From the NCBI RefSeq assembly GCF_000600295.1, contig NZ_JEMG01000001.1:653920-717919 (forward strand): a stretch of 64,000 nucleotides of DNA, written 5' to 3'. A program made the position numbers and the translations under genes. Under the pieces are notes generated by a model. The model did no database searches. It was not told the DNA's origin and saw only the letters and a list, made by a program, of their open reading frames with translations. Origin of the DNA: Hylemonella gracilis str. Niagara R. Lineage in GTDB: Bacteria; Pseudomonadota; Gammaproteobacteria; Burkholderiales; Burkholderiaceae_C. Below are positions 25,784-38,182 of the stretch, piece after piece (the stretch's first letter is position 1; every line of letters starts with the position of its first letter).

Positions 25784-26722
25784 ATGACCGACCCTCTGGC
25801 AGAAGTCGTCTCCCTGCTGAAGCCGCGCGCGCTCTTGTCCAAGCTCGTCGTGGCGTCGGCTCCCTGGGCCGTGCGCCGCGCCGAATTGGGCCGCCCCTTC
25901 TACATGGTCGTGCTGGAAGGCCGCTGTTTTCTGACGGTGGATGGCGAACAAGGTGGCCAGGCGGGCGGCAAAGCGGGGGGTGAAACCATCACGCTGAACG
26001 AGGGCGACTTTGTGCTGATCCCCGCAGCACGCGGTTTCGCGACATCCAGCCTCGACCGACTGCCACCCCGCGCTGGCGTAGCGGTCGCCACGCCGGTGGT
26101 GCCCATGCCTGGGGGCGCCCGGGTCGGCGACCCGGCGGGCGCGGTGGATGTGCGTCTGCTGGTCGGCCATTGTGAGTTCGGCTCACCCGACGCCGCGCTG
26201 CTGGTGCCCTTGCTGCCCCGGTGGCTGCACGTGCAAGGCGAAAGCCGCCTTGCGACGCTGGCCCGGTGGGTCGGCGAAGAGTCCCGCGCCGACCGGCCCG
26301 CGCGCGAGATCGTCATGGCCCGGTTGCTCGAAGTGCTGCTCGTGGAAGCTTTCCGTTCGACGGCCAGCGTGGCCGCGTCGCCGGGGCTGGTGCGCGGCCT
26401 GGCCGATCCCAGGCTCGCGCTGGCCCTGCGCCGCATGCACGAGCGCCCCGCCGACGGGTGGAGCGTCGCGCAACTCGCGCGCGAGGCGGCGCTGTCCCGT
26501 TCGGCTTTCTTCGAGCGATTCCAGCGCGCCGTCGGCATGGCGCCGATGAGCTACCTGCTGGCCTGGCGCATGGCGCTGGCCAAGCAGTGGTTGCGCCAGG
26601 GTGAGTTGGCCATCGCAGCCATCGCCGAGCGCATCGGCTACGGCTCAGTCAGTGCCTTCGGTGCGGCTTTCACGCGGTACGTGGGCATGCCACCCGGGCG
26701 CTACGCCCGACGACAGACCTAG
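25784..26722 (+). CDS. AraC-family regulator with cupin sensor domain
   Basis: This is a 312-residue transcription factor. The N-terminal half is a cupin-like sensor domain (PFYMVVLEGRCFLTVDG, LNEGDFVLIPAARGF). The C-terminal AraC domain has two helix-turn-helix motifs, the second ending IAERIGYGSVSAFGAAFTRY, and the PPGRYARR end. Such proteins often sit beside an SDR gene, as here, and may sense a small aldehyde or related compound; that is inference. Its last four bases overlap the end of the next, convergent AraC gene. Confidence 0.88.
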   Translation: MTDPLAEVVSLLKPRALLSKLVVASAPWAVRRAELGRPFYMVVLEGRCFLTVDGEQGGQAGGKAGGETITLNEGDFVLIPAARGFATSSLDRLPPRAGVAVATPVVPMPGGARVGDPAGAVDVRLLVGHCEFGSPDAALLVPLLPRWLHVQGESRLATLARWVGEESRADRPAREIVMARLLEVLLVEAFRSTASVAASPGLVRGLADPRLALALRRMHERPADGWSVAQLAREAALSRSAFFERFQRAVGMAPMSYLLAWRMALAKQWLRQGELAIAAIAERIGYGSVSAFGAAFTRYVGMPPGRYARRQT

Positions 26723-27864
26723 CGCGGTTCCGGCGTTGGCGCCTGCGCCTGGCGACGAAACTCCGAGGGACTGAGGCCCGTCCAGGCGCGGAAGGCACGG
26801 GCGAAGCTCTTCTCGTTACGAAAGCCTGCCGCCAGCGCGACCTGCTTGATGGCGCGCGGGGTGCGCCGCAGCAGGTCCTCGGCCTGGCCGCGGCGTGCCT
26901 CGTCCTTCAGTGCTTGCAAGGTGAGGCCCTCGGCTTGCAGCTGCCGGTGCAGGGTGCGTGGAGACATGTGCAGTCGTGCCGCCAGTGCCTGCGCGGTCTG
27001 CGGCGGGGCATGGCCTGCATGGGAACCTGAGGTTGACCCCATGCCCGATCCCACGCTCGCACCGATGCCATGTGGGCGCAAAGCCTCGCGCACCTGCTGG
27101 CCCAGCAGGCGGTCGCGCCGGTAGGGGCGCACCGTCAGCGGCAGAGCACGCTGGAGCATGGTGCGCAGCGCGGCTTCGTCGCGCCGCAGGGGCAGGGCCA
27201 GATAACTCGCGTCGAAGGAGAAACCGGCTTGTGTCACTCTCGCCTGGGGCGCGTCGAAACGCACGGGCCCGGAGAACATCAACGCGTATGCGTCGGCATG
27301 CGCGGGCGCGGCATACGGGAAACACACCGAGCGCAGGGCCAGGCCCGAGTCGACGGCCCAGCTCGCGTAACCGAGCAGAAAGCGCAGCGTGGACACCAGG
27401 CAGAACTCGCGCAGTTCGGGGGCCGGAAAGACGCCGGGGCGCCGCTCCTCGAGCCACACCGAGGCCAGGCCTTGCGCGACTTCCAGGCGCAAGGCGAGGT
27501 CATCCACCAGCAGGCGGTGGTGGCGGCACCAGCGCTTGAGCGCCACACCCAGGTCGGGCGCCGTGATGGATGCACGGCACAGCAGCCCGTGGCTGCCCCA
27601 GGGCAGCCTGCGACTGAACCAACCCAGGGCCTCGTCGTCCAGTTCCTGCATGGCGTGCGCGTTCAGGGTTTCGAACTGCGCGGCGCTCACGCGGGCATCC
27701 GCGCGAGCCAATTCTGCTGGCGTGATTTGTGCCGATCGCAGGGCCGCCGTCGGGTCCGCACCCTGATTTGTGTAGGCCTGGACGATGGCCCGCACAAAAG
27801 CCATGGGCGTGGCGGCCCTGGCTGATCTCGTCGCGGCGTTGGCGTTTCTGACGGGGCGGGCCAT
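26719..27864 (-). CDS. AraC-family regulator, candidate regulator of the liu cluster
   Basis: This is a 381-residue AraC regulator of the type with an arabinose-binding-like N-terminal domain. The C-terminal DNA-binding domain contains LAARLHMSPRTLHRQLQAEG and the second motif VALAAGFRNEKSFARAFRAW, ending SPSEFRRQ. A Gly/Ser/His-rich insert (about residues 270-290) lies before the HTH. It is transcribed away from the isovaleryl-CoA dehydrogenase gene, sharing a 230-nt promoter region with the palindrome GCCACGGTGGC at 27934-27944. Position makes it the probable leucine-degradation regulator; betaproteobacterial liu clusters more often use MerR or TetR types. Confidence 0.86.
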   Translation of the reverse strand: MARPVRNANAATRSARAATPMAFVRAIVQAYTNQGADPTAALRSAQITPAELARADARVSAAQFETLNAHAMQELDDEALGWFSRRLPWGSHGLLCRASITAPDLGVALKRWCRHHRLLVDDLALRLEVAQGLASVWLEERRPGVFPAPELREFCLVSTLRFLLGYASWAVDSGLALRSVCFPYAAPAHADAYALMFSGPVRFDAPQARVTQAGFSFDASYLALPLRRDEAALRTMLQRALPLTVRPYRRDRLLGQQVREALRPHGIGASVGSGMGSTSGSHAGHAPPQTAQALAARLHMSPRTLHRQLQAEGLTLQALKDEARRGQAEDLLRRTPRAIKQVALAAGFRNEKSFARAFRAWTGLSPSEFRRQAQAPTPEPR

Positions 27865-28094
27865 GGTGAACGGAGGTCCGTATCGGAGGTGAGGGCTGGG
27901 CGGTGCGGCCCCCCCGGGGCTTACCCTGGGTTTGCCACGGTGGCGTGATTTGCAACCATTCTGGCACCAAATGCGACGCCGTCCGGCCTAAGCTGTGGCG
28001 CAAAACAAAGGGGCCGACCCGACCCAGGAGGCCCTGGTCAAAAGATTGCAACGATCAGGCCGTTTCCAAGACGAAAGGCCGAGGAGACCAGCGC

Positions 28095-29276
28095 ATGCCC
28101 GCCCGCCCACTGCCCGGCCTGGACTTCGGTCTGGGCGACACCTTGAACGAATTGCGCCATGCCGTGGCGGATTTCTGCGCCCTGGAGATCGCGCCGCGCG
28201 CCGCCGCCATCGACCGGGACAACCATTTCCCGCGCGAGCTTTGGGCTCGGCTTGGCAGCATCGGCCTGCACGGCATGACGGTGGCCGAGGAATACGGCGG
28301 TGTCGATCTCGGCTACCTGGCCCACATCATCGCCATGGAAGAGATTTCGCGCGCCTCTGCCTCGGTGGGCCTCTCCTACGGCGCGCATTCCAACCTCTGC
28401 GTCAACCAGATCCACCGCAACGGCAACGCAGAGCAGAAGAAACGATACCTGCCCAAGCTGGTCAGCGGCGAGCATGTCGGTGCGCTGGCCATGAGCGAAC
28501 CCAATGCGGGCAGCGACGTGGTGAGCATGAAGCTCAAGGCTGAGAAGAAGGGCGGCTACTACGTGCTCAACGGCGGCAAGATGTGGATCACCAACGGCGG
28601 GGATGCCGACGTGCTGGTCGTTTACGCCAAGACAGACGCCGAGCTGGGTGCCCGCGGCATGACCGCCTTCATCGTCGAAAAAGGGTTGCCCGGCTTCACG
28701 CACGGCGCCAAGCTGGACAAGCTGGGCATGCGCGGCAGCAACACCTACCCGCTGTTCTTCGACCGCTGCGAAGTGCCCGAGGCCAATGTGCTGGGTGGCG
28801 AGGGAAAGGGCGCCCAGGTGCTGATGAGTGGGCTGGACTATGAACGCGCCGTGCTCAGCGGCGGGCCGCTGGGCATCATGGCCGCCTGCATGGACGTGGT
28901 GCTGCCCTATGTGCACGAGCGACAGCAGTTCGGCCAGCGCATCGGCGAGTTCCAGCTCATGCAGGGCAAGTTGGCCGACATGTACAGCACCTGGCAGGCC
29001 TGCCGGGCTTATGTCTACGCCCTGGGCCGGGCCTGCGACAGTGCCACGCACGCGCGCAGCCTGCGCAAGGACGCTGCGGGCGCCATCCTCTACGCGGCGG
29101 AAAAAGCCACCTGGATGGCGGGCGAAGCCGTCCAGGCCCTGGGCGGCGTGGGCTACACCCGCGACTTTCCGGTCGAACGGCTGTGGCGCGACGCCAAGCT
29201 CTACGAGATTGGCGCGGGTACGTCGGAGATCCGCCGCATGCTGATCGGCCGTGAACTGTTTGCCGAGACGGCCTGA
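28095..29276 (+). CDS. liuA: Isovaleryl-CoA dehydrogenase
   Basis: This FAD enzyme oxidises isovaleryl-CoA to 3-methylcrotonyl-CoA in leucine breakdown. The 393-residue product has the acyl-CoA dehydrogenase signatures [17 protein letters not shown] and [18 protein letters not shown]. The motif [11 protein letters not shown] has Ala where medium-chain enzymes have the catalytic Glu, and the Glu of [15 protein letters not shown] is in the helix used by isovaleryl enzymes, which supports the specificity. ATG 28095 has GAGGAG 8 nt upstream. It heads the liu gene set. Confidence 0.94.
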   Translation: MPARPLPGLDFGLGDTLNELRHAVADFCALEIAPRAAAIDRDNHFPRELWARLGSIGLHGMTVAEEYGGVDLGYLAHIIAMEEISRASASVGLSYGAHSNLCVNQIHRNGNAEQKKRYLPKLVSGEHVGALAMSEPNAGSDVVSMKLKAEKKGGYYVLNGGKMWITNGGDADVLVVYAKTDAELGARGMTAFIVEKGLPGFTHGAKLDKLGMRGSNTYPLFFDRCEVPEANVLGGEGKGAQVLMSGLDYERAVLSGGPLGIMAACMDVVLPYVHERQQFGQRIGEFQLMQGKLADMYSTWQACRAYVYALGRACDSATHARSLRKDAAGAILYAAEKATWMAGEAVQALGGVGYTRDFPVERLWRDAKLYEIGAGTSEIRRMLIGRELFAETA

Positions 29277-29328
29277 CCCCAGCAGAGCCAGGGCAGCACG
29301 GATCACCGATTGCACAACACCGGTCGAC

Positions 29329-30957
<1,629 letters not shown>

Positions 30958-30988
30958 AGCTTCACGGGCGAATCAGGAGGCAAGGCGC

Positions 30989-31777
30989 ATGAAAGACTTC
31001 ATCACGCTGGACGTGGACCTGCACGGCCCCGTGGCGCGGATATGGCTGAATCAGCCCGAAACGCGCAACGCCTTTGACGATGCCCTCATCACCGGCCTCA
31101 CGCGCGCCTTCACGCTTGCGGGCGAGGCGCGCGAGGTGCGTGTCGTGGTGCTGGGCGCGCACGGGACAGCCTTCTGCGCGGGCGCCAACCTGCGCTGGAT
31201 GCAGCGCATGGCCGGCTACACGCGCGAGGACAACCTGGCCGACGCCGCCCGCTTGGCGGACATGCTGCGCACCATTGCCGAATGCCCCAAGCCCGTGATC
31301 GCGCGCGTGCAGGGCGATGCCTACGCGGGCGGCGTGGGCCTCGTGGCGGCCTGTGACATCGCCATCAGCACGGACACCGCGGGCTACTGCCTGAGCGAGA
31401 CACGCATCGGCCTCGTGCCCGCGACCGTCAGCCCCTACGTGATGCGCGCCATGGGCACACGCGCCGCGCAGCGTTACTTCCTCACCGCCGAGCGCTTCGA
31501 CGCCACCGAGGCCCATCGCATCGGCCTGGTCCATGAGGTGGTGAGTGCCGAGGGGCTGGATGCCAAGGTGGACGAACTGGCCCGTGCCCTGTGCGCCACC
31601 GGCCCGATGGCCGTGCGCGCCTGCAAGCGGCTGATCGCCGAAGTGGCCGGCCGCCCCATCGATCAGGCGCTGATCGACTGGACGGTCGAAGGCATCGCCG
31701 ACATTCGCGCGAGCAGTGAAGGCCGCGAAGGCGTGCTGGCCTTTCTGGAAAAACGCAAGCCGTCCTGGCTGGGGTGA
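30989..31777 (+). CDS. liuC: Methylglutaconyl-CoA hydratase (crotonase family)
   Basis: It should hydrate 3-methylglutaconyl-CoA to HMG-CoA, the step after carboxylation. The 262-residue crotonase-fold protein has the oxyanion-hole segments GTAFCAGANLRWMQRM and GDAYAGGVGLVAACDIAIS and the acidic segment LSETRIGLVPATVSPYV. AGGAGG at 30975-30980 is a near-ideal ribosome-binding site for ATG 30989. Its specificity is assigned from its place between the two carboxylase subunit genes, which is characteristic of liu clusters. Confidence 0.91.
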   Translation: MKDFITLDVDLHGPVARIWLNQPETRNAFDDALITGLTRAFTLAGEAREVRVVVLGAHGTAFCAGANLRWMQRMAGYTREDNLADAARLADMLRTIAECPKPVIARVQGDAYAGGVGLVAACDIAISTDTAGYCLSETRIGLVPATVSPYVMRAMGTRAAQRYFLTAERFDATEAHRIGLVHEVVSAEGLDAKVDELARALCATGPMAVRACKRLIAEVAGRPIDQALIDWTVEGIADIRASSEGREGVLAFLEKRKPSWLG

Positions 31778-31778
31778 T

Positions 31779-31824
31779 GGGAGTGCGGCATGTTTAAAAA
31801 GATCCTGATGGCGAATCGCGGGGA
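31779..31824 (+). repeat. Imperfect duplicate of the liuD translation start
   Basis: These 46 nt, including GGGAG, ATG and the first 11 codons, match 31897-31942 (the true liuD start) at 39 positions, offset by 118 nt. All five differences inside the codons fall on third positions and only one changes the residue (Met for Ile). That pattern suggests the upstream copy once encoded protein under selection. Confidence 0.85.
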
Positions 31825-31915
31825 CCAACGGCGCCGCCGCGCAGCAGCGAAGCTAAATCGCGTGGCACGCGCAGCGTGCGTGGGCGATTTCGCCGCGGGA
31901 GTGAGGTATGTTTAA
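31790..31915 (+). CDS. Short ORF made by a liuD-like start, overlapping liuD
   Basis: A 41-codon ORF starts at ATG 31790 with MFKKILMANRGD, the standard biotin-carboxylase N-terminus, then runs into an Arg/Ala-rich unrelated stretch. It has its own GGGAG (31779-31783) 6 nt before ATG. Its stop TAA (31913-31915) lies a few bases inside liuD (ATG 31908), an arrangement that would allow translational coupling. It may be a gene relic, a coupling leader peptide, or both; no function is known. Confidence 0.45.
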   Translation: MFKKILMANRGDQRRRRAAAKLNRVARAACVGDFAAGVRYV

Positions 31916-31949
31916 GAAGATCCTCATTGCGAACCGCGGCGAAATCGCC
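31883..31949 (+). repeat. 16-bp inverted repeat flanking the liuD start codon
   Basis: GGCGATTTCGCCGCGG (31883-31898) and CCGCGGCGAAATCGCC (31934-31949) are perfect complements. The 35-nt loop holds most of the ribosome-binding site and ATG 31908. A nearer hairpin, GCACGC/GCGTGC (31865-31879) inside AAATCGC/GCGATTT (31855-31890), competes with it. Confidence 0.7.
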
Positions 31950-34049
31950 TGCCGTGTCGCCGCGACCGCGCGGCGCATGGGCATCCGCACGGTGGCCGTG
32001 TATTCGGAGGCTGACGCGAACGCCAAGCATGTCCGCGCCTGCGACGAGGCCGTGGCCATCAGCGCCACGCCCGGCGGGAATGCACCGCGCGACAGTTACC
32101 TGCGCGTCGAAGCCATCCTGGCCGCTGCGCGCGCCACGGGGGCCGAGGCCATCCATCCTGGCTACGGTTTCCTGTCCGAGAACGAGGACTTCGCGCGGGC
32201 CTGCGCGGGCGCGGGCCTGGTCTTCATCGGCCCGCCGCCGTCCGCCATTCAAGCCATGGGTTTGAAGGCCGAGGCCAAGCGCCTGATGGAGCAGGCCGGT
32301 GTGCCATTGGTGCCCGGTTACCATGGTGCGGAACAGAGCCCCGAGCTGCTGCGGCGCGAGGCCGAGTCCATCGGCTACCCCGTGCTGATCAAGGCCAGCG
32401 CGGGCGGTGGCGGCAAGGGCATGCGCGTGGTCGAGCGCGCGCAGGATTTTGACGCCGCGCTCGAGGCCTGTCGACGTGAGGCCGCGCGCAGCTTCGGCGA
32501 TGACGCGGTGCTGATCGAGAAATACCTGCGGCGTCCGCGTCACATCGAAATCCAGGTCTTCACCGATACCCAGGGCCAAGGGGTCTACCTGTTCGAGCGT
32601 GACTGCTCCGTGCAGCGCCGGCACCAGAAGGTGCTGGAGGAAGCGCCGGCCCCGGGCCTGTCCGATACCTTGCGCCGCCAGATGGGCCGCGCCGCGCTGA
32701 GCGCGGCGCAGGCCGTCGGTTACGTGGGCGCGGGCACGGTGGAGTTCATCGTCGAGCAGACGGGCGATGACGAAACGCCTGGGCAGACCGCGCCCGTGTC
32801 GGGGGCGGGCGCAGGCCACACGGCCCTGAAGTTCTACTTCATGGAGATGAACACCCGCCTGCAGGTCGAGCACCCGGTGACAGAAGCCATCACCGGCCTG
32901 GACCTGGTGGAGTGGCAGTTGCGCGTGGCGGCCGGTCAGTCCCTGCCTCTGACGCAGGAGCAGCTGCGCATCACCGGCCATGCCATCGAGGCGCGACTCT
33001 GTGCCGAGAATCCGGACACCGGTTTCTTGCCCGCCACCGGGCGCCTGGCTGTCTACCGCAAGCCGCCTGCCGCCTGCTTCACGCGGGCTGACGTGGGGAC
33101 GGGGTTCGTGCGCGTGGACGATGGCGTGGAAGAGGGCGACGAGATCACGCCCTGGTACGACCCCATGATCGGCAAGCTCATCGTGCACGGCGCCACGCGC
33201 GAGGAGGCGCTGGCGCGGCTGGACGCGGCGCTGGCGCGGGTGCGCATCGTCGGCGTGGCCAACAACGTGCAGTTCCTGCGCCACGTGCTGGCCACCCCTT
33301 CCTTCGCCCGGGCCCGGCTGGACACGGGCCTGATCGAGCGCGAAAGCGCGCGCCTGTTTGGGCGCGAGCCGCTGAGCCTGCCCTTGCAGGTCGCGGCCGT
33401 GGTGGCGCGTGTGCTGGCGGACGAAGCCGACCAAGTCGTCGGCGCGCACCTCGGCACCCCGTTTTCACCCTACGCGCGACCGGATGGTTGGCGGGCCTGG
33501 GGTCAGGCCACGCGTCGCTTTGACTTCGTGGTTCATGAGCAGCTGGTACACGCGCTCTTGCGTTACGGGCCCGCCGAGCAACGGTACCTGACGGTCCGGT
33601 GGGGGGGCGAACTGGCCGAGGGCCCGCTGTCATTCCTGCCGCTGCCAGAGGGTTGGCTGGACCTGGGCTGGGCTGGCAAGCGCCACGGCGTGGCCGTCCA
33701 CCGTCAGCAGGCGCACTGGCATGTCTTCACCGCCGAGGGTGCGGGTAGCATCGCGCAGTGTGACACTCTGAGCGATGCGCAGGTGACCCACGAGGTCACG
33801 GGACGGCTGGTGGCACCGATGCCAGGCAAGGTGCTGTCGTTCGCGGTCCGCCCAGGGGAGACCGTCCGCAAGGGGCAGGTCCTGGCCGTGATGGAAGCGA
33901 TGAAGATGGAACACGCCATCACCGCTCCAACAGACGGCACGGTGGAGGCGCTGCTGTACGCCCCGGGGGATCAAGTGGCGGAGGGTGTGGAACTGCTCCG
34001 ACTGTCGTCCGCCGTGTCGCAGCAGGAGTCCGTTCTGCCTGGCCATTGA
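31908..34049 (+). CDS. liuD: Methylcrotonyl-CoA carboxylase, alpha (biotin) subunit
   Basis: This subunit carboxylates its own biotin with ATP and bicarbonate. The 713 residues hold a biotin carboxylase domain (MFKKILIANRGEIACRV, the ATP-grasp loop KASAGGGGKGMRVV, MEMNTRLQVEHPVTE), a middle domain, and a C-terminal biotinyl domain with the lysine in VMEAMKMEH. The length is about 50 residues over the usual. Part of the excess is an insert of some 25 residues rich in Gly, Thr and Pro (DDETPGQTAPVSGAGAG), just before the FYFMEMN strand. The start codon region is duplicated upstream. Confidence 0.95.
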   Translation: MFKKILIANRGEIACRVAATARRMGIRTVAVYSEADANAKHVRACDEAVAISATPGGNAPRDSYLRVEAILAAARATGAEAIHPGYGFLSENEDFARACAGAGLVFIGPPPSAIQAMGLKAEAKRLMEQAGVPLVPGYHGAEQSPELLRREAESIGYPVLIKASAGGGGKGMRVVERAQDFDAALEACRREAARSFGDDAVLIEKYLRRPRHIEIQVFTDTQGQGVYLFERDCSVQRRHQKVLEEAPAPGLSDTLRRQMGRAALSAAQAVGYVGAGTVEFIVEQTGDDETPGQTAPVSGAGAGHTALKFYFMEMNTRLQVEHPVTEAITGLDLVEWQLRVAAGQSLPLTQEQLRITGHAIEARLCAENPDTGFLPATGRLAVYRKPPAACFTRADVGTGFVRVDDGVEEGDEITPWYDPMIGKLIVHGATREEALARLDAALARVRIVGVANNVQFLRHVLATPSFARARLDTGLIERESARLFGREPLSLPLQVAAVVARVLADEADQVVGAHLGTPFSPYARPDGWRAWGQATRRFDFVVHEQLVHALLRYGPAEQRYLTVRWGGELAEGPLSFLPLPEGWLDLGWAGKRHGVAVHRQQAHWHVFTAEGAGSIAQCDTLSDAQVTHEVTGRLVAPMPGKVLSFAVRPGETVRKGQVLAVMEAMKMEHAITAPTDGTVEALLYAPGDQVAEGVELLRLSSAVSQQESVLPGH

Positions 34050-34102
34050 CAGGGTGATTTCGAGTTCGCGATGCTGGTGTTGCCCAGGTTCCGAGGTGCT
34101 GC

Positions 34103-35035
34103 ATGAATCTTCCTTCCCGTGTTCGGCTTGTCGACGTCGGCCCGCGCGACGGTCTGCAAAACGAAAAGCAGGCCGTGCCCGCTGCGGTCAAGGTCGAACT
34201 CGTGCGGCGCCTGCAAGCGGCGGGCTTGCAGGAAATCGAGGTCACCAGCTTCGTCAGCCCCAAGTGGGTGCCGCAGATGGCTGACAACGCCGAGGTCATG
34301 CACGGTCTGCGGCGACCTCACGGCGCCCCCCGCGACGTGCGCTATTCGGTGTTGGTGCCGAACATGAAGGGCATGGAGGCGGCACTGACTGCGCCGCGCG
34401 AGGCATGGCCGGATGAAGTCGTCGTCTTCGGCTCGGCCAGCGAGGCCTTCAGCCAGAGGAACATCAACTGCTCCATCGCCGAAAGCATCGAGCGTTTCGC
34501 GCCCGTGGTCGCGCTGGCGCTGGAACAGGGTTTGGCGGTGCGTGGTGCCATGTCCTGCACGGTGGGTTGTCCGTACGAAGGCGAGGTCGCGCCCGAGCGC
34601 GTGGCGATGCTGGCCGGACTCATGAAGGGCATCGGCGTGCAGCGCGTGGACGTGGCCGACACCATCGGCGTGGGCACGCCGCTCAAGGTGCAACGCGCGA
34701 TCGAGGCCACGTTGGCGCACTACGACATCGACGACATTTCGGGCCACTTCCACGACACCTACGGCCAGGCCCTGGCCAACACCTGCGCGGCGCTGGAGAT
34801 GGGCGTCTGGAACTTCCAGTCTTCCGTGGCCGGCCTGGGCGGCTGCCCCTACGCCAAGGGCGCGACCGGCAATGTCGCGACGGAAGATGTGGTGTATCTG
34901 CTGCACGGCATGGGCATCGAGACGGGCATCGACCTGGATGCACTGGTCGACGTGGGGGTCTACATCAGTGCTGTGTTGGGGCGCGAACCGGTGTCGCGGG
35001 TGTCCAAGGCGGTGCGGGCGAAGCGCGCCGTCTGA
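34103..35035 (+). CDS. liuE: Hydroxymethylglutaryl-CoA lyase
   Basis: It cleaves HMG-CoA into acetoacetate and acetyl-CoA, the last step of the leucine route. The 310-residue protein has the metal-site motif VDVGPRDGLQNEK at the N-terminus and the family signature AGLGGCPYAKGATGNVATED with its active-site Cys. ATG 34103 begins the conserved start. It lies 53 nt after liuD in the same direction, so it probably belongs to the same transcript. Confidence 0.95.
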   Translation: MNLPSRVRLVDVGPRDGLQNEKQAVPAAVKVELVRRLQAAGLQEIEVTSFVSPKWVPQMADNAEVMHGLRRPHGAPRDVRYSVLVPNMKGMEAALTAPREAWPDEVVVFGSASEAFSQRNINCSIAESIERFAPVVALALEQGLAVRGAMSCTVGCPYEGEVAPERVAMLAGLMKGIGVQRVDVADTIGVGTPLKVQRAIEATLAHYDIDDISGHFHDTYGQALANTCAALEMGVWNFQSSVAGLGGCPYAKGATGNVATEDVVYLLHGMGIETGIDLDALVDVGVYISAVLGREPVSRVSKAVRAKRAV

Positions 35036-35243
35036 TCTCCATCCCGCAGCGAGTCGTTTGATCTGCCGGATACCAGTGGGTAATACGGCACGGGCATCGG
35101 GTAGTCCCCCCTACGTAGTGCTGCGGACCCGTGACCGTGGGTGCCGATGACGCCCTTTCGCGGCACAATCGCCGGACTTGGCCGCAGAGGTTCCGGTCTT
35201 CCAAGCTTTGTCATTCATGCGGCCCACACCCAAGGAGCACACC

Positions 35244-36425
35244 ATGTCCGATCCCATCGTCATCGTCAGCAGCGCCCGCACGCCCATGGGCGCTTTCATG
35301 GGCGACTTCGCCTCCCTCGCGGCGCACGATCTGGGGGGCGCGGCCATCAAAGCGGCGGTGGCGCGCGCCGGCATCGCGCCCGAGCTGGTCAACGAGGCCA
35401 TCATCGGCAACTGCCTGATGGCGGGCCAGGGCCAGGCGCCCGCGCGGCAGGCCGGTTTCAAGGGCGGGTTGCCCAAGACCACGGGCTCGGTCACGCTGTC
35501 CAAGATGTGCGGCTCAGGCCTGCGCGCCGCGATGTTCGCGCACGACATGCTGGCCGCGGGCACGGCGGACGTGGTCGTCGCGGGCGGCATGGAGAGCATG
35601 ACCAACGCGCCCTACCTGCTGCTCAAGGGGCGCGGTGGCTACCGCATGGGGCATGAGAAGGTCTATGACCACATGATGCTCGACGGTCTGGAAGACGCCT
35701 ACGAAGCGGGCCGCGCCATGGGCACTTTCGGCGAGGACTGCGCGGCCAAGTACAAGTTCACGCGCGAGGCGCAGGACGCCTTCGCCATCGAGAGCGTCAA
35801 GCGCGCGCAGGCCGCCACGACCAGCGGGGCCTTCAAGGCCGAGATCACGCCTGTGACAGTCAAGACGCGTGCCGGCGAATCCGTGGTCGAGATCGACGAA
35901 GGCCCGGGCAAGGCCAAGCTGGACAAGATCCCCACGCTCAAGCCTGCGTTCAAGAAAGACGGCACCATCACCGCCGCGTCCAGCTCGTCCATCAACGACG
36001 GCGCGGCCGCCCTGGTGATGATGCGCGAGTCCACCGCCAAGAAGCTGGGCTGCAAGCCCCTGGCCAAGGTCATGGGCCATGCCATCAACTCGCACGAACC
36101 CGAATGGTTCACCACCGCACCCATCGGCGCGACGCAGAAGGCGCTGGCCCGCGCGGGCTGGAGCGTGAAGGACGTGGACCTGTGGGAAGTCAATGAGGCC
36201 TTCGCCGTGGTGCCCATGGCGCTGATGGCGGAGCTGAAGGTGCCGCACGAAATCCTCAACGTCAACGGCGGCGCCTGCGCGCTGGGTCACCCGATCGGCG
36301 CCAGCGGTGCACGCATCCTGGTCACGCTGCTGCATGCGCTGCAGGCGCATGGCAAGAAGCGCGGCCTGGCCACGTTGTGCATCGGGGGCGGCGAGGGCGT
36401 GGCGATGGCGATCGAAAGGGTCTGA
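35244..36425 (+). CDS. Acetyl-CoA acetyltransferase (thiolase)
   Basis: This thiolase condenses or cleaves acetoacetyl-CoA/acetyl-CoA. The 393 residues are the usual size. The nucleophilic Cys is in LSKMCGSGLRAAMFAHD, and the C-terminal motifs NVNGGACALGHPIGASGAR and CIGGGEGVAM supply the other Cys and His. AAGGAG (35232-35237) precedes ATG 35244. It follows the liu genes after a 208-nt gap, so it may have its own promoter. It fits metabolically, since the route yields acetoacetate, but no CoA-transferase for acetoacetate is in the window. Confidence 0.93.
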   Translation: MSDPIVIVSSARTPMGAFMGDFASLAAHDLGGAAIKAAVARAGIAPELVNEAIIGNCLMAGQGQAPARQAGFKGGLPKTTGSVTLSKMCGSGLRAAMFAHDMLAAGTADVVVAGGMESMTNAPYLLLKGRGGYRMGHEKVYDHMMLDGLEDAYEAGRAMGTFGEDCAAKYKFTREAQDAFAIESVKRAQAATTSGAFKAEITPVTVKTRAGESVVEIDEGPGKAKLDKIPTLKPAFKKDGTITAASSSSINDGAAALVMMRESTAKKLGCKPLAKVMGHAINSHEPEWFTTAPIGATQKALARAGWSVKDVDLWEVNEAFAVVPMALMAELKVPHEILNVNGGACALGHPIGASGARILVTLLHALQAHGKKRGLATLCIGGGEGVAMAIERV

Positions 36426-36532
36426 GGCCCCTGTGAGCGCTGCGCACCGGTTGCGCGTCGCCACGCTGCGCTCAACACAACGGACGCCGCATCCTCGCGA
36501 GCCAGCCTTGGGCCGGCTGCGGTGCGGGGGCT

Positions 36533-38182
<1,650 letters not shown>

